This document shows, piece after piece, positions 7,937 to 16,123 of a DNA stretch of 64,000 bases (positions within the stretch are counted from its first letter, which is position 1; every line of letters begins with the position of its first letter). Made by a program: the position numbers and the translations under genes. Source of the stretch: Streptomyces sp. MNU76 (GTDB taxonomy: Bacteria; Actinomycetota; Actinomycetes; Streptomycetales; Streptomycetaceae). The notes under the pieces were generated by a model that was given only the letters and a program-made list of their open reading frames with translations, had not been told where the DNA came from and searched no databases. The stretch covers positions 1,426,001 through 1,490,000 of the forward strand of contig NZ_JAJKLK010000003.1 in the NCBI RefSeq assembly GCF_020982545.1, given 5' to 3'.

Positions 7937-9908
7937 GTGATTCGCCGTTGGCCGAGGGAGTCGGCAGCACCAACGGTGCGGCGGCGCCGCCGTACTGGTT
8001 GGCCTGCATGAGGTACATGCGCCGGTACTGGGAATCGGGCCGCGCCATGAGCTCCTGGTGGGAACCGCTCTCGACGAGGTGTCCCTCGTCCAGGACGTAG
8101 ATGATGTCGGCGTGCTGGACACCGGCCATGCGGTGGCTGACCAGCACGACGGTCTTGCCTTCGTCGGCCAGGCGGCGGATGCGTTCGAAGGATTCGATCT
8201 CGGCCTCGGGGTCGAGGGCGGAGGTGGGCTCATCGGCGATGACGAGGCTCGCCTGCCGATGGCGCAGCCGGGCTTGCCCGACCGTCTGCCACTGCCCACC
8301 GGACAGTTCCTGGCCTCCGCGGAACTGCCGGGCCAGCAGGGTGCCCAGACCGCGGGGAAGAGTGTCGGCGAGCTTGTCGGCGCCCGAGTAGGCGGCAGCG
8401 CGGGCGATGTCGTCGTCCGCGTTGCGTTCCGGCTGGCCGATCTGGATGTTGGTTCGCAGGGTGAAGGGCCAGCGCTGGAAGCCCTGATCGAGAGCGGCCA
8501 CGTGCCGGAAGATGTCCACCCGGTCGGCCTCGACGAGATCGGTCTGCCCCCACAGGACGCGGCCGGCCGTGGGCCGGTGCAGCCCAGCGAGGAGCTTCAC
8601 CGCGGTGGACTTGCCGCTGCCGTTCGCGCCGACCAAGGCGATGACGGCCCCGCGCGGGAAGGTCAGGGTCACCTCCTGCAGAGCGGGAGTGTCGCGGTCG
8701 GGGTAGGTGAACGACACGTTCTCGAAGGTGACCTGGTCGGGAAAGTCGGTCACGGGCCGGCCACCTGTGGGGATGGCCCGGCGTTCGGCTTCGTCGCGGA
8801 AGTGGTCGAGGTCGCGGACGTAGAGGGACTCCTCGTGCAGCCGCAGGATGTTGTCGACGAGGGCGCCGAGGCTTGCTGAGCCGGTGCGGATCGCGAGCGC
8901 GGCCGTGGCCACCGTGGCGGCGCTCATGTGGCCGGTCAGCCACAGAGCGCCCAGGCCGGCAAACGTGGTCGCCGACGCGAGGCCGGCCATGGCCGCGGCG
9001 ATCAGTTCGGTGACCGCGCGGCCGTCGGCGAGGCGGGTCTGTTCGGCCTCTGCGGTCTGGCCCATCTCGTGGAAGTGATCGAGCAGGAAGGGGCCAACCT
9101 GGTGAACGCGGATCTCAGTGGCAGATTCCCGGGCGGTGATGAGGTTGTTGACCAAGCGCTTGGCCCGCTCGTGCTCGATCCACTGCATCCGGGAGGCGTA
9201 ACGACGCCGGGCCACATGCATGGCGCCCCAGCCACGCGGCAGCGCGATGAGCAGCAGCAGAGGCAGCAGTACGGGGCTGAGGACCGTGACCACGCCAGCC
9301 GCGGCGACGAGGGAGAACAATCCGTTCACCACGGCCACGCAGACACCGATCATGGTGCGGGATGACTGGGCGCCGAAGTACGCCGAGTCCAGGAGCGTGC
9401 GGAACTCGCCGTCTTCGATGGCCTCGAGTTCCGCGCGGGCGGCGCCCTCCAGGAACTGTTCGGTGGCCAGCCTCTCGACTTTCGGTTCCAGCCGCCCAGT
9501 GCCCGCCGTCGAAAGGCAGGCCAGGACGGTGCCGACCACGGCGATGATGCAGCCGGCGATCAGGGCCGGCAGTGCGGCGTGTAGCCGGGAGACGTTGTCC
9601 CCGTCCTTGAGCAGGGCTTGGATCACCTGGTTGGTGACCAGCAGCCCGGCGGCTTGGGTGATGCTCTGGCCCACCTCGGCGATCCCGATGGTCGCCAGGG
9701 CACGGCGGTCCGCCTGCCAGGCCAGGCGCAGGGTGCTGCCCACCAGCGCCGGCACCATCCGGGCGGCCTGCCCGAATTTGGTGTCCAATCGCGCGTACTC
9801 GTGGCGCACCCATCCGAAGTCGTAGCGCAGCGCCCCGCCGAAGAGCACGACCTCAGACTCGGAGACGGTCTGTTCCGTCTTCCAGACCCGTTTCAGGAGC
9901 CGTTTCAT
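7914..9908 (-). CDS. ABC exporter, fused membrane and ATPase domains
   Basis: 664-aa half-size ABC exporter. The ATG at 9908 (MKRLLKRVWKTEQ) follows GGAGG and overlaps the upstream Nudix stop by ATGA. The N-terminal half (about residues 60-330) carries hydrophobic segments such as LLVTNQVIQALLKDG, LIAGCIIAVVGTVLACL, LPLLLLIALPRGWGAMHVA and LIAAAMAGLASATTFAGLGAL. The C-terminal ATPase has Walker A GANGSGKST, signature LSGGQWQTVGQARL, Walker B LVIADEPTSALD and H-loop VLVSHRMAG. It probably dimerises and exports the product made by operons I and II. It may have replaced the broken MFS exporter, but the substrate cannot be read from sequence. Confidence 0.9.
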   Translation of the reverse strand: MKRLLKRVWKTEQTVSESEVVLFGGALRYDFGWVRHEYARLDTKFGQAARMVPALVGSTLRLAWQADRRALATIGIAEVGQSITQAAGLLVTNQVIQALLKDGDNVSRLHAALPALIAGCIIAVVGTVLACLSTAGTGRLEPKVERLATEQFLEGAARAELEAIEDGEFRTLLDSAYFGAQSSRTMIGVCVAVVNGLFSLVAAAGVVTVLSPVLLPLLLLIALPRGWGAMHVARRRYASRMQWIEHERAKRLVNNLITARESATEIRVHQVGPFLLDHFHEMGQTAEAEQTRLADGRAVTELIAAAMAGLASATTFAGLGALWLTGHMSAATVATAALAIRTGSASLGALVDNILRLHEESLYVRDLDHFRDEAERRAIPTGGRPVTDFPDQVTFENVSFTYPDRDTPALQEVTLTFPRGAVIALVGANGSGKSTAVKLLAGLHRPTAGRVLWGQTDLVEADRVDIFRHVAALDQGFQRWPFTLRTNIQIGQPERNADDDIARAAAYSGADKLADTLPRGLGTLLARQFRGGQELSGGQWQTVGQARLRHRQASLVIADEPTSALDPEAEIESFERIRRLADEGKTVVLVSHRMAGVQHADIIYVLDEGHLVESGSHQELMARPDSQYRRMYLMQANQYGGAAAPLVLPTPSANGESHAASTLD

Positions 9909-10474
9909 CGCGCCTCCGATACGGCCGAGCTGGACAGGACGTGGGACTTGCCGTCGATCAGAACGGCCGGCACACCGGCAAGGAGTGCGGCGTGCGCCGC
10001 CTGGATGCGGCGGGCAAGTCGGTGCGGCAGCCGCGCGAGGGCCTCCTCGATGGGGAGGAACTCGGCGGCGCCGATCTCCCCGTCCGCGAAGCACAGGGAC
10101 TGTGTCTGCTGGTCGGTGAGGGGACCCACGTGGAACACGGTCACGACCATGGCCCGCCCATATCGGGCAGCGGGGACCTGGTCCAGGACGAGGAACCGGC
10201 CGATCGGCACTCCGGTGAGGTCGAATTCCTCGGCCAGTTCACGTTCCAGGCCCTCGATCTGCGTTTCGCCAGCCTCCACCATGCCGCCGGGCATGTCGAA
10301 GCCGTCCTTGTAGGTCGGGTCGACCACGAGAATCCGGCCGTCGGCATCGGTGATCAGGGCAGTGCAAGAGGCCATGGGCGCCTCGACCTGGGCCCAGTAC
10401 GCCCGTTGCTCGTCGGTGACCACGCGGTCAGGGCCGCCGACAGCCTGCTCGGTGGTGTCAGGTTCGCCGGACAT
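9905..10474 (-). CDS. Nudix hydrolase
   Basis: 189-aa Nudix-fold protein. The start is taken as the ATG at 10474 (MSGEPDTTEQ) because GGAGGA precedes it; an in-frame start at 10564 lacks such support. The Nudix box GGMVEAGETQIEGLERELAEEF (about residues 66-87) matches GX5EX7REUXEEXGU apart from the terminal Gly region. The preceding strand ALITDADGRILVVDPTYKDGFDMPG is typical. Such enzymes hydrolyse nucleoside-diphosphate-linked metabolites. The gene overlaps the ABC exporter by ATGA and follows the tandem Nudix gene after 86 bp. The substrate is unknown; a role in processing or editing nucleotide-sugar intermediates is possible. Confidence 0.88.
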   Translation of the reverse strand: MSGEPDTTEQAVGGPDRVVTDEQRAYWAQVEAPMASCTALITDADGRILVVDPTYKDGFDMPGGMVEAGETQIEGLERELAEEFDLTGVPIGRFLVLDQVPAARYGRAMVVTVFHVGPLTDQQTQSLCFADGEIGAAEFLPIEEALARLPHRLARRIQAAHAALLAGVPAVLIDGKSHVLSSSAVSEAR

Positions 10475-10560
10475 GAGAGTCCTCCTCCAGGGCCAGAAAG
10501 GCGGTGCAGGGCGTCGCGCCGGCAGGACTCCGGCACGAAGGTGCGCGTCACGTGCGGACG

Positions 10561-11691
10561 TCAAGGCAGGAGGGCCGCCATGCCCGTATGGGGGATCTCG
10601 ATCGCGGCCTGCGGCGGGCTCAGCGGAATTCCCCAGCGGGCTGCCGCCGTTCGGGCCGCGTACTCGGCCTGTTCGGCTCCGGCGCGTCCGAGGCCGAGCA
10701 GCTCGCTCGCCTGCGCCGGGCTGACCAGCAGCCGACTGTAGGTGATGCCGGTCGCGACATCCGGTGCCGTCGGCCCCAGGCAGTCGATGCGTGCGATGTA
10801 CCGTGCCCGGGCGTTCGCCCCGGTGCCTGGGCCGTAGACCGCACCGTCCGGATCGAGGAGGTAGCCGAGGTAGGCGGCATCGTGCAGGCGCAGAGCCGCC
10901 TCTTCGGCGGCTTCACGCAGTGCTGCCGCCTTCGGCCCGTCGTCGTCCGTTTCGACCGTTCCGCCTGGCAAGACGACATGGCCGTCGCGCGGATCCACGA
11001 GGACGATGACCCGGCCGAGCGGGTCGAAAGCCCACACCCACGCTTGCTTCACGGGAAGGCCGGCAGCGGGCTCCATGGCCGGGTGCCAGGCAATGTCCTG
11101 GTAGCCGATCGCAATACGCGGGACGACGTCCAATCGCTGCAGTGCCTGTCCGAGCCCGATGGTCTCACCGTCCTCCAGCACGGCGGGTCCGGCACGGTCG
11201 ATCCGGGCACGCAAGGCAGCGAGCATCCGTCGCCTCTCGATCGGGCGCATCCGGCGTGCGGCCTGCGCCGGCGGAAGGAAGTGGAACGAAGTGATCTCGT
11301 TCTCGGGCAAGCGAATCCGGGCGATGTCGCTCTCCTCCAGGACGTCACCGTCCCAGATGGAGACCGTTTCACCAGGAAAGCCATATACCGTTGCGTACTC
11401 CGGATTGGCCTTGCTGACCCAGTCGACTGCCAACAGTTGGTGTACGCGGACGGACAGCCCAAGCTCCTCGGCCACTTCTCTCACCGCGGCGTCCGAGGGC
11501 CGCTCCGGCTGGTCCACACCTCCGCCGGGCAAAAGGAGCTTGCCCGGCCGGTACGCCGGATCGAGGACCAGGACCTTGCCCTCCGTATCGGTGAACAGCA
11601 CCGCGGCGCCACCCCAGAAGGCCGCGCGTGAGCGCGCATAGTCCCGCGGCGCCATCAGTCCTGCAGGTTCGCGCCCGTCGTCAGCAGGCAT
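10561..11691 (-). CDS. Tandem Nudix hydrolase (two Nudix domains)
   Basis: 376-aa protein with two Nudix domains in one chain. The first box is GGGVDQPERPSDAAVREVAEELGL and the second GGTVETDDDGPKAAALREAAEEAAL. The first domain fits the canonical motif. The second keeps the REAAEE core but has Ala-Leu instead of Gly-hydrophobic at its end. The ATG at 11691 overlaps the upstream Nudix gene by 11 nt; a second possible start at 11655 (MAPRDYARS) cannot be excluded. The C-terminal tail (EIPHTGMAALLP) is short. Two different Nudix domains in one protein within a run of three Nudix genes suggest sequential hydrolysis or one catalytic and one binding domain. No substrate is evident. Confidence 0.85.
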   Translation of the reverse strand: MPADDGREPAGLMAPRDYARSRAAFWGGAAVLFTDTEGKVLVLDPAYRPGKLLLPGGGVDQPERPSDAAVREVAEELGLSVRVHQLLAVDWVSKANPEYATVYGFPGETVSIWDGDVLEESDIARIRLPENEITSFHFLPPAQAARRMRPIERRRMLAALRARIDRAGPAVLEDGETIGLGQALQRLDVVPRIAIGYQDIAWHPAMEPAAGLPVKQAWVWAFDPLGRVIVLVDPRDGHVVLPGGTVETDDDGPKAAALREAAEEAALRLHDAAYLGYLLDPDGAVYGPGTGANARARYIARIDCLGPTAPDVATGITYSRLLVSPAQASELLGLGRAGAEQAEYAARTAAARWGIPLSPPQAAIEIPHTGMAALLP

Positions 11692-12322
11692 CGGGCCACC
11701 CCACCGTGCTCGCGCTCTGACCCCGCTGAATGCAGACCAGGGCCTGGCGGGTGTAACGCACCAGCTTCTCCGGCAGAGCCGAGAGCGACCACCATCGCAG
11801 CTCCGCACATTTGTCCGGTTCCGCGACGTAAGGCCGCCCGGCGTACTGCGTGGCGGTGAAGAAAATTTGGAGACGGCTCTCGCGCGTCTTGGGGTCGTGG
11901 TCATGGACAGTGTGCGCGAGCACCAAGTCTTCCTCGGCGAGGGCGATGCCCAGTTCCTCGCGAGCCTCACGCACCATGCCCGTGAGGAAGGATTCCCCCT
12001 CTTCGAGATGACCCGCGTGGACGTGCCACCAGCCGTCGCACCAGGCGGTGCCGGCACGAAGGCCGAGCAGCACCCGGTCCTCCTGGACCAACACCAAGTG
12101 AAGCCCGATCACGGAGCGATACGGCAACAGATTCTCCGTGCCGGCATGTCGCAACGGGCGGAGGAGGGCTGACAGTGCCGGAAGCGAAGAGACGGCTTCC
12201 CAGAGGCGGGACCGCTGAAGAGCATGCGCCTCCGTCGCGAGCCAGGCGGCCGGTTTGGTGGGCACAGGAACGGAGAGGGTTCCGTCGCGCGGACGAAGCG
12301 CAGAAGCGGACGCAAACGGCAT
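11681..12322 (-). CDS. Nudix hydrolase, first gene of operon I
   Basis: 213-aa Nudix protein. The start ATG at 12322 is chosen because GGGAGG lies 7-8 nt upstream and because this RBS-start unit is part of a leader conserved at three other places in the window. The first 70 residues are of unknown role (MPFASASALRPRDGTLSV...). The Nudix domain follows: VIGLHLVLVQEDRVLLGLR, then GHLEEGESFLTGMVREAREELG, a full canonical box, with WCDGWWHVHAG preceding. It heads a minus-strand operon of Nudix, Nudix-Nudix, Nudix, ABC exporter, small membrane protein, HMBS-like and MFS remnant genes. The substrate is not predictable. Confidence 0.87.
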   Translation of the reverse strand: MPFASASALRPRDGTLSVPVPTKPAAWLATEAHALQRSRLWEAVSSLPALSALLRPLRHAGTENLLPYRSVIGLHLVLVQEDRVLLGLRAGTAWCDGWWHVHAGHLEEGESFLTGMVREAREELGIALAEEDLVLAHTVHDHDPKTRESRLQIFFTATQYAGRPYVAEPDKCAELRWWSLSALPEKLVRYTRQALVCIQRGQSASTVGWPDAC

Positions 12323-12440
12323 TACAGAGCCTCCCGGGGCATGAAGAATCCACTCCACCTGCCGCCTGTGACCGCAGCGACCCGGGTGCCCGTTGCCGGA
12401 CTCCGACGAGTCTATCTAGCCTGCGCAGTAAGGGCGTTGG
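12323..12440 (-). promoter_or_regulatory. Conserved promoter-leader cassette, copy A (operon I)
   Basis: On the minus strand a -10-like TAGACT (12409-12414) is followed by 11 nt and the block GGCAACGGGCACCCGGGTCG (12378-12397). A leader, the RBS GGGAGG and the ATG at 12322 come next. About 90 bp match copy B at 28.2 kb nearly throughout. Copies C and D share the -10, the 11-nt spacing and the block. No convincing -35 is visible, which would fit an activator-dependent promoter. Confidence 0.7.
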
Positions 12441-12815
12441 GCGAGGCCGTCTTGTCGCAGCTTCCACTCGTTGTAGTAGTTCTTCGGAGTCTTCGGCGCG
12501 TCCCATCAATCCAGCAAGAGGTGCCACGACCGCAGTTCTGGCCAGGGCGTGCGTTCCCTGCTGTCCGAAACAAGCTGCTCCTCAACACCGTCCAGCACAC
12601 CAACGTCTTGGTCCCTTCCGGGTCTTGCCTGGCCCTCGCCTCCGGTACCGCAGCTCGCCGCGTTGTAGAGGCCCCTAGGTACGCCCAGTGATCGGGAGTG
12701 CGGGCTCCCGGAGACCCCCCATCCACGAAAGGTTGAGCAACGACGTCCGTGCGCGGTCCCGCTGTTCGGCAGCTGCGCCCAGGTCGTTGTCAGTGCCCGG
12801 GCGGAGAATCAGCGG
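12441..12815. other. Intergenic region between operon I and the 208-aa gene
   Basis: No gene with convincing codon bias or RBS. Apart from promoter copy A at its left edge, the only structure seen is a 6-bp hairpin at 12693-12710 (CGGGAG, loop TGCGGG, CTCCCG), without a T-run. Both neighbouring genes are transcribed away from this region, so it should hold divergent promoters. Confidence 0.5.
12693..12710. repeat. Perfect 6-bp hairpin in divergent intergenic region
   Basis: CGGGAG, TGCGGG loop, CTCCCG. There is no U-tract, so it could equally be an operator half-site pair or a weak terminator. Confidence 0.3.
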
Positions 12816-13442
12816 ATGGCCCTCGAACTGACGGCGGCCGGCGAGTCCGAGATCCTCGCCGCTGCCTTACGCGCGTACCTGTCCGAGAACCGCTTCGCCT
12901 TCACCGGTCTGACGGGAAAGGAGGCAACCCTGTGCATCACCCGCGCAGTGGCAGAGTGGGCGAAGGCGTCAGGCTGGCGGAGCAGATGGGAAGCGCCAAT
13001 GCGCTACATCGACCCGCCTCGCAAGATGAACGGGGGCTGCCGCATCTACTGGTCGCCGCCCTGGTCCGCCTACCTGGATCTCCGCCTGGTTCGCAAGGAG
13101 GGCCCTCCGGTCGCCGTGGAGATCGACCGCGAGGACGACAGCACCGCCGTGGACAAGCTCCGCGACGAGGCCCTCCGGGGACGCCCCGCCCTGTGGATCC
13201 GCTGGCACGGTGCCCTGCGTGCCGAACTCCCGGCCGGTGTCGCCCGCCTGCACCTACCCACGCGGTCCAGCCGCTCTCCCGCCCGGTACTCGCTGACACC
13301 CGTCACCAGCGCGGCGATCGCCCTCGGCGAGGCCGTCACCCCCGAGGCCCGAGCGGACGCCCTGCACCGGGACCAGCAGCGGATAGCGGAGGAGAAGCAT
13401 GCTGCCGCCCTCCCCGGGGATCTCGGTCCCATTCGGTGCTAG
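12816..13442 (+). CDS. Hypothetical protein, nuclease-like core
   Basis: 208-aa protein with no recognised family. The ATG at 12816 has GGAG about 8 nt upstream. The middle reads YWSPPWSAYLDLRLVRKEG, PVAVEIDREDD and ALWIRWHG. A beta-hairpin with acidic residues followed by VEIDRxDD resembles the D/E-x-D/E-x pattern of PD-(D/E)XK or Vsr-like nucleases, but this is only pattern similarity. The N-terminus is helical and Ala-rich; the C-terminus (QQRIAEEKHAAALPG) is charged. It is transcribed away from operon I and upstream of an IS701 insertion, so any downstream operon partner may have been separated from it. Confidence 0.6.
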   Translation: MALELTAAGESEILAAALRAYLSENRFAFTGLTGKEATLCITRAVAEWAKASGWRSRWEAPMRYIDPPRKMNGGCRIYWSPPWSAYLDLRLVRKEGPPVAVEIDREDDSTAVDKLRDEALRGRPALWIRWHGALRAELPAGVARLHLPTRSSRSPARYSLTPVTSAAIALGEAVTPEARADALHRDQQRIAEEKHAAALPGDLGPIRC

Positions 13443-13696
13443 GGGCTTCGGCACAATAGTCCGAAGGAAATGACCACAGTGCGCGTAGAGGAAAGCGCCG
13501 ACGCCGGGGCTCGACACGGCGACTTAATTGCACAGAACGTCGGTCTGGTGGCGCCACAACGTGCTCTGGCCTTCCGCGTACGCGACAGTTCTCCGAGCAA
13601 CGCCTCCGGGCGTGGCCAGCGCGGGAAGTCACAGGATAGGGATCGGTTCTTCCAAAGTGACCAAGGAGATCAAGGGTGCAGCCGTATCCGTCCTAG

Positions 13697-13813
13697 TACT
13701 CCAGCAGTACTTCGTGGCTTGACCTGGGGAAACGTCGAGCGGTGGGAGTGTAGCGGGCAGGATGCCGTCACGGACGGCTTCTGCCCGCACGCCCCTCGAA
13801 GGAGTGCCCCCGA
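13697..13813 (+). repeat. Left inverted repeat of the IS701-family element
   Basis: 117 bp beginning TACTCCAGCAGTACTTCGTG and ending GGAGTGCCCCCGA. It is the exact reverse complement of 15147-15263. Much longer than usual IS terminal repeats, it covers the sub-terminal region near the transposase stop. Confidence 0.93.
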
Positions 13814-13871
13814 CGTCGGTAGTGGCAGCGGCGCGCCACCGCTTGGCGTCGTCGGCGCCAGTGCGACCAGC

Positions 13872-15110
13872 TCAACGCGTGGGTGCGGGCACGGGGATCT
13901 CGGGGTGCGTGAGCTGCCAGGAGTCGCCGCACTTCTGCCACAGTGAGCGCGATGGCCTCGGCATCCTCACTGATGGATCCCCCTTTTCGACTGCTTGCGC
14001 GCTCATCGCGGCGAGGAAGGCGTGGGCGAGCATGGCCAGGGTGATGTGCCGGTACCAGCCGACGTAGCGGCGGACCTCGTACTGGTCCAGGCCGCACTCG
14101 TTCTTCGCCGCCTGGAAACACTCCTCGATCGCCCACCGGGTGCCGGCCACGCGCACCAGCTCGTCCGCGCCGACATCCAGCGGCGCGTAGCCGAGGTAGT
14201 AGGCGATCTCGTGCGGGCGGCTCAGGCTGCGCCGCGCCAGTGCCCACCGTCGCCGGATCAGCACACCGTCCTGGTGGTCGTACTCGGTAACCGGTCGCAA
14301 CTGCACGGCCGCCCAGTCGTACTCGCGCTGTCCCTTCGCGCCCGCGCCGCAGGAACGGCGTTCCCACGCCTGGTCGGGGGCCTGCTCGAAGGCCATGTCA
14401 ATGCGCGGGCCGGCCAGGGAGAACTGGGACTTCGGGACGGCCAGGACGTAGCCGACGCCGGATGTTTCCAGCATCCGGCGGAAGCGGTTGTCCTGTCCGT
14501 AGGCGGCGTCCGCCGTCACCCAGGCGACCGGCAGCGGCGAGGCCAGAGCTCTGCGGACGATCGTTGCCGCGAGGGTGTTCTTGGTGGCGAACTCCCGCTC
14601 GTCGGGGATCTTGGCGGCGCGGCATCGGTCACGGTCGTCCGTCCAGGACTTGGGCAGGTAGAGCTCCCGGTCCACCAGGGCGCGGCCGGCCGCGCTGGCG
14701 TAGGCGGCGAAGACGCCGATCTGGCAGTTCTCGGTGCGGCCAGCGGTGCCGGAGTACTGCCGTTGGACTCCGGCGGAGGTGGTGCCCTTCTTCAGGAAGC
14801 CGCTGTCGTCGACGATCAGCACCCCGTCTGGGCGGCCGAGTTGTTCAGCGATGTATGTCTGCAGGTCGTCGCGGAGGTTGTCGGGGTTCCAGCGGGCGCG
14901 GGAGAGTAGGTGCTGCAGGCCGTCGGGGGTGGCGTGGCCGGCGTGTTCGGCGAGCTGCCAGCTGTTTTTGCGGGCTACCGGGGCGAGCAGTGCGCGCACG
15001 TAGTCCCGCATCCGGCGGCGGGGTTCGACGCGGCCGAAGTGGTGCCCGATGGTGGTGAAGAGGTGGTCCAGGTCGCGGTCCCAGGTCTCGGCTGCCTGTT
15101 CTGTGATCAC
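13872..15110 (-). CDS. IS701-family transposase
   Basis: 412-aa DDE transposase of the IS701 (IS4-related) group. The start is the GTG at 15110 (ITEQAAETWDRDLDHLF). Catalytic candidates are D101/D102 in VLIVDDSGFLKKG, D201 in WVTADAAYGQDNRF and E329/E330 in GTRWAIEECFQAAKNE, a YREK-like context. The N-terminal region (LAPVARKNSWQLAEHAGHATPDG) is typical of the family. The gene fills the element between two perfect inverted repeats and has no disruption, so it is probably active. It catalyses cut-and-paste transposition at CTAG-type targets. Confidence 0.93.
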   Translation of the reverse strand: MITEQAAETWDRDLDHLFTTIGHHFGRVEPRRRMRDYVRALLAPVARKNSWQLAEHAGHATPDGLQHLLSRARWNPDNLRDDLQTYIAEQLGRPDGVLIVDDSGFLKKGTTSAGVQRQYSGTAGRTENCQIGVFAAYASAAGRALVDRELYLPKSWTDDRDRCRAAKIPDEREFATKNTLAATIVRRALASPLPVAWVTADAAYGQDNRFRRMLETSGVGYVLAVPKSQFSLAGPRIDMAFEQAPDQAWERRSCGAGAKGQREYDWAAVQLRPVTEYDHQDGVLIRRRWALARRSLSRPHEIAYYLGYAPLDVGADELVRVAGTRWAIEECFQAAKNECGLDQYEVRRYVGWYRHITLAMLAHAFLAAMSAQAVEKGDPSVRMPRPSRSLWQKCGDSWQLTHPEIPVPAPTR

Positions 15111-15146
15111 GACCGGAGGCTTCCCAGGCCCGGGGCGACCTTGCCA

Positions 15147-15263
15147 TCGGGGGCACTCCTTCGAGGGGCGTGCGGGCAGAAGCCGTCCGTGACGGCATCC
15201 TGCCCGCTACACTCCCACCGCTCGACGTTTCCCCAGGTCAAGCCACGAAGTACTGCTGGAGTA
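15147..15263 (-). repeat. Right inverted repeat of the IS701-family element
   Basis: 117 bp, perfect reverse complement of the left repeat. The promoter of the transposase must lie within or next to it, because the GTG start is only 37 bp inside. Confidence 0.93.
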
Positions 15264-15335
15264 CTAGTAGCGGGCCTGGTTCCAGTGCCGACAAAAGGCC
15301 GTACCTGGGTGGGGTTGCGGCAGTAGGTTGTGCCG

Positions 15336-15974
15336 ATGACCGAATTCCTGCCGCCCGGCGGCGCCGTGCTCGATGTGGACGAAGTGGAGGCCCGGTGGGC
15401 GGATGCCTGGCGTCCGGAACAAGTCGCTGAGCGGTTGGACGGGGTCGGCGCGCCCTGGTGCATCGCGGCAGGGTGGGCGCTGGATCTGTTTCGCGGGGAA
15501 AAGTCTCGGCCGCACGGCGATCTGGAGATCGCGGTGCCCGCGGCCAGGTTCCCGGAGATTCGGCACCGCTTCCCCGAGTACGTGTTTGACCCGGTGGGTT
15601 CCGGGCGGGTCTGGTCAGGCGCGGGAGCCGAGGCGCTGGCGGCCACCCACCAGACCTGGCTGCGGGATCCAGCGAGCGGCCAGTTCCTGTTCGACGTCTT
15701 CCGCGAGCCGCACGAGGGCGAGACGTGGCTCTTCCGGCGGGACGAGAGGCTGCGGCTGCCGTACGACGCGATCATTGAGCGAACGGCGGACGGAGTCCCG
15801 TACCTGATGCCGGAGTTGGTGCTGCTGTTCAAAGCCAAGGCGACACGCCCCAAGGATCAGGCGGACTTCGCCGGAGTGCTGCCGCTGCTGGGACGGGCGC
15901 GGCGGGATGTCCTCAGTGAGTGGCTGACGCTCGTACATCCCGGGCATCCGTGGCTGGAGGAACTGGCGGGGTGA
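15336..15974 (+). CDS. Aminoglycoside 2''-adenylyltransferase-like nucleotidyltransferase
   Basis: 212-aa nucleotidyltransferase of the ANT(2'')/AbiEii-like family. The key motif CIAAGWALDLFRG (G-W-A-L-D) followed by RPHGDLEIAVP gives the acidic pair of the active site; in ANT(2'')-Ia the equivalent is GGWA(V/I)D...HDDLEI. Further family-like segments are LFDVFREPHEGETWLFRRD and PYLMPELVLLFKAKATRPKDQADF. The ATG at 15336 is preferred, though GTG at 15330 is possible; no strong RBS is seen. It sits just downstream of the IS701 element, whose insertion may have altered its promoter. It could modify a sugar-containing antibiotic or confer self-resistance, or be unrelated. No in-cell substrate can be assigned. 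Confidence 0.75.
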   Translation: MTEFLPPGGAVLDVDEVEARWADAWRPEQVAERLDGVGAPWCIAAGWALDLFRGEKSRPHGDLEIAVPAARFPEIRHRFPEYVFDPVGSGRVWSGAGAEALAATHQTWLRDPASGQFLFDVFREPHEGETWLFRRDERLRLPYDAIIERTADGVPYLMPELVLLFKAKATRPKDQADFAGVLPLLGRARRDVLSEWLTLVHPGHPWLEELAG

Positions 15975-16123
15975 GTGGCGCGGGCCGCGCCAGTGGATGG
16001 CCAAGGACCATCCCGCCTGCGAGGACTGGCTGACAGGGCACGTCCTGAAACGAGGTCGCCCGGGCTCACCACTCGCGCACGTTCTCCGAGCTCGGTGCCG
16101 CGGTGGCACGAGGCGCCTTCTCG

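Larger units (their letters stand above)
13693..15267. mobile_element. Complete IS701-family insertion sequence with CTAG target duplication
   Basis: The element proper is 13697-15263 (1567 bp), flanked by CTAG on both sides (13693-13696 and 15264-15267). This fits the 4-bp YTAR-type target duplications of the IS701 family. Its ends are perfect inverted repeats of 117 bp. It carries one transposase gene. Intact repeats, an uninterrupted transposase and an unaltered duplication suggest recent insertion. It separates the 208-aa gene and its downstream sequence from the nucleotidyltransferase gene. Confidence 0.92.

Noticed and set aside
13470-13692. A gene beginning at ATG 13470 and truncated by the IS701 element
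   Set aside because: The frame has no good RBS spacing and the product is unlike known families; it may be a remnant but cannot be supported.
15336-15974. AbiEii-type toxin of a toxin-antitoxin pair
   Set aside because: The motif fits the nucleotidyltransferase fold, but no antitoxin gene (AbiEi-like) is adjacent and the GWALD...HGDLEI pattern is closer to ANT(2'').
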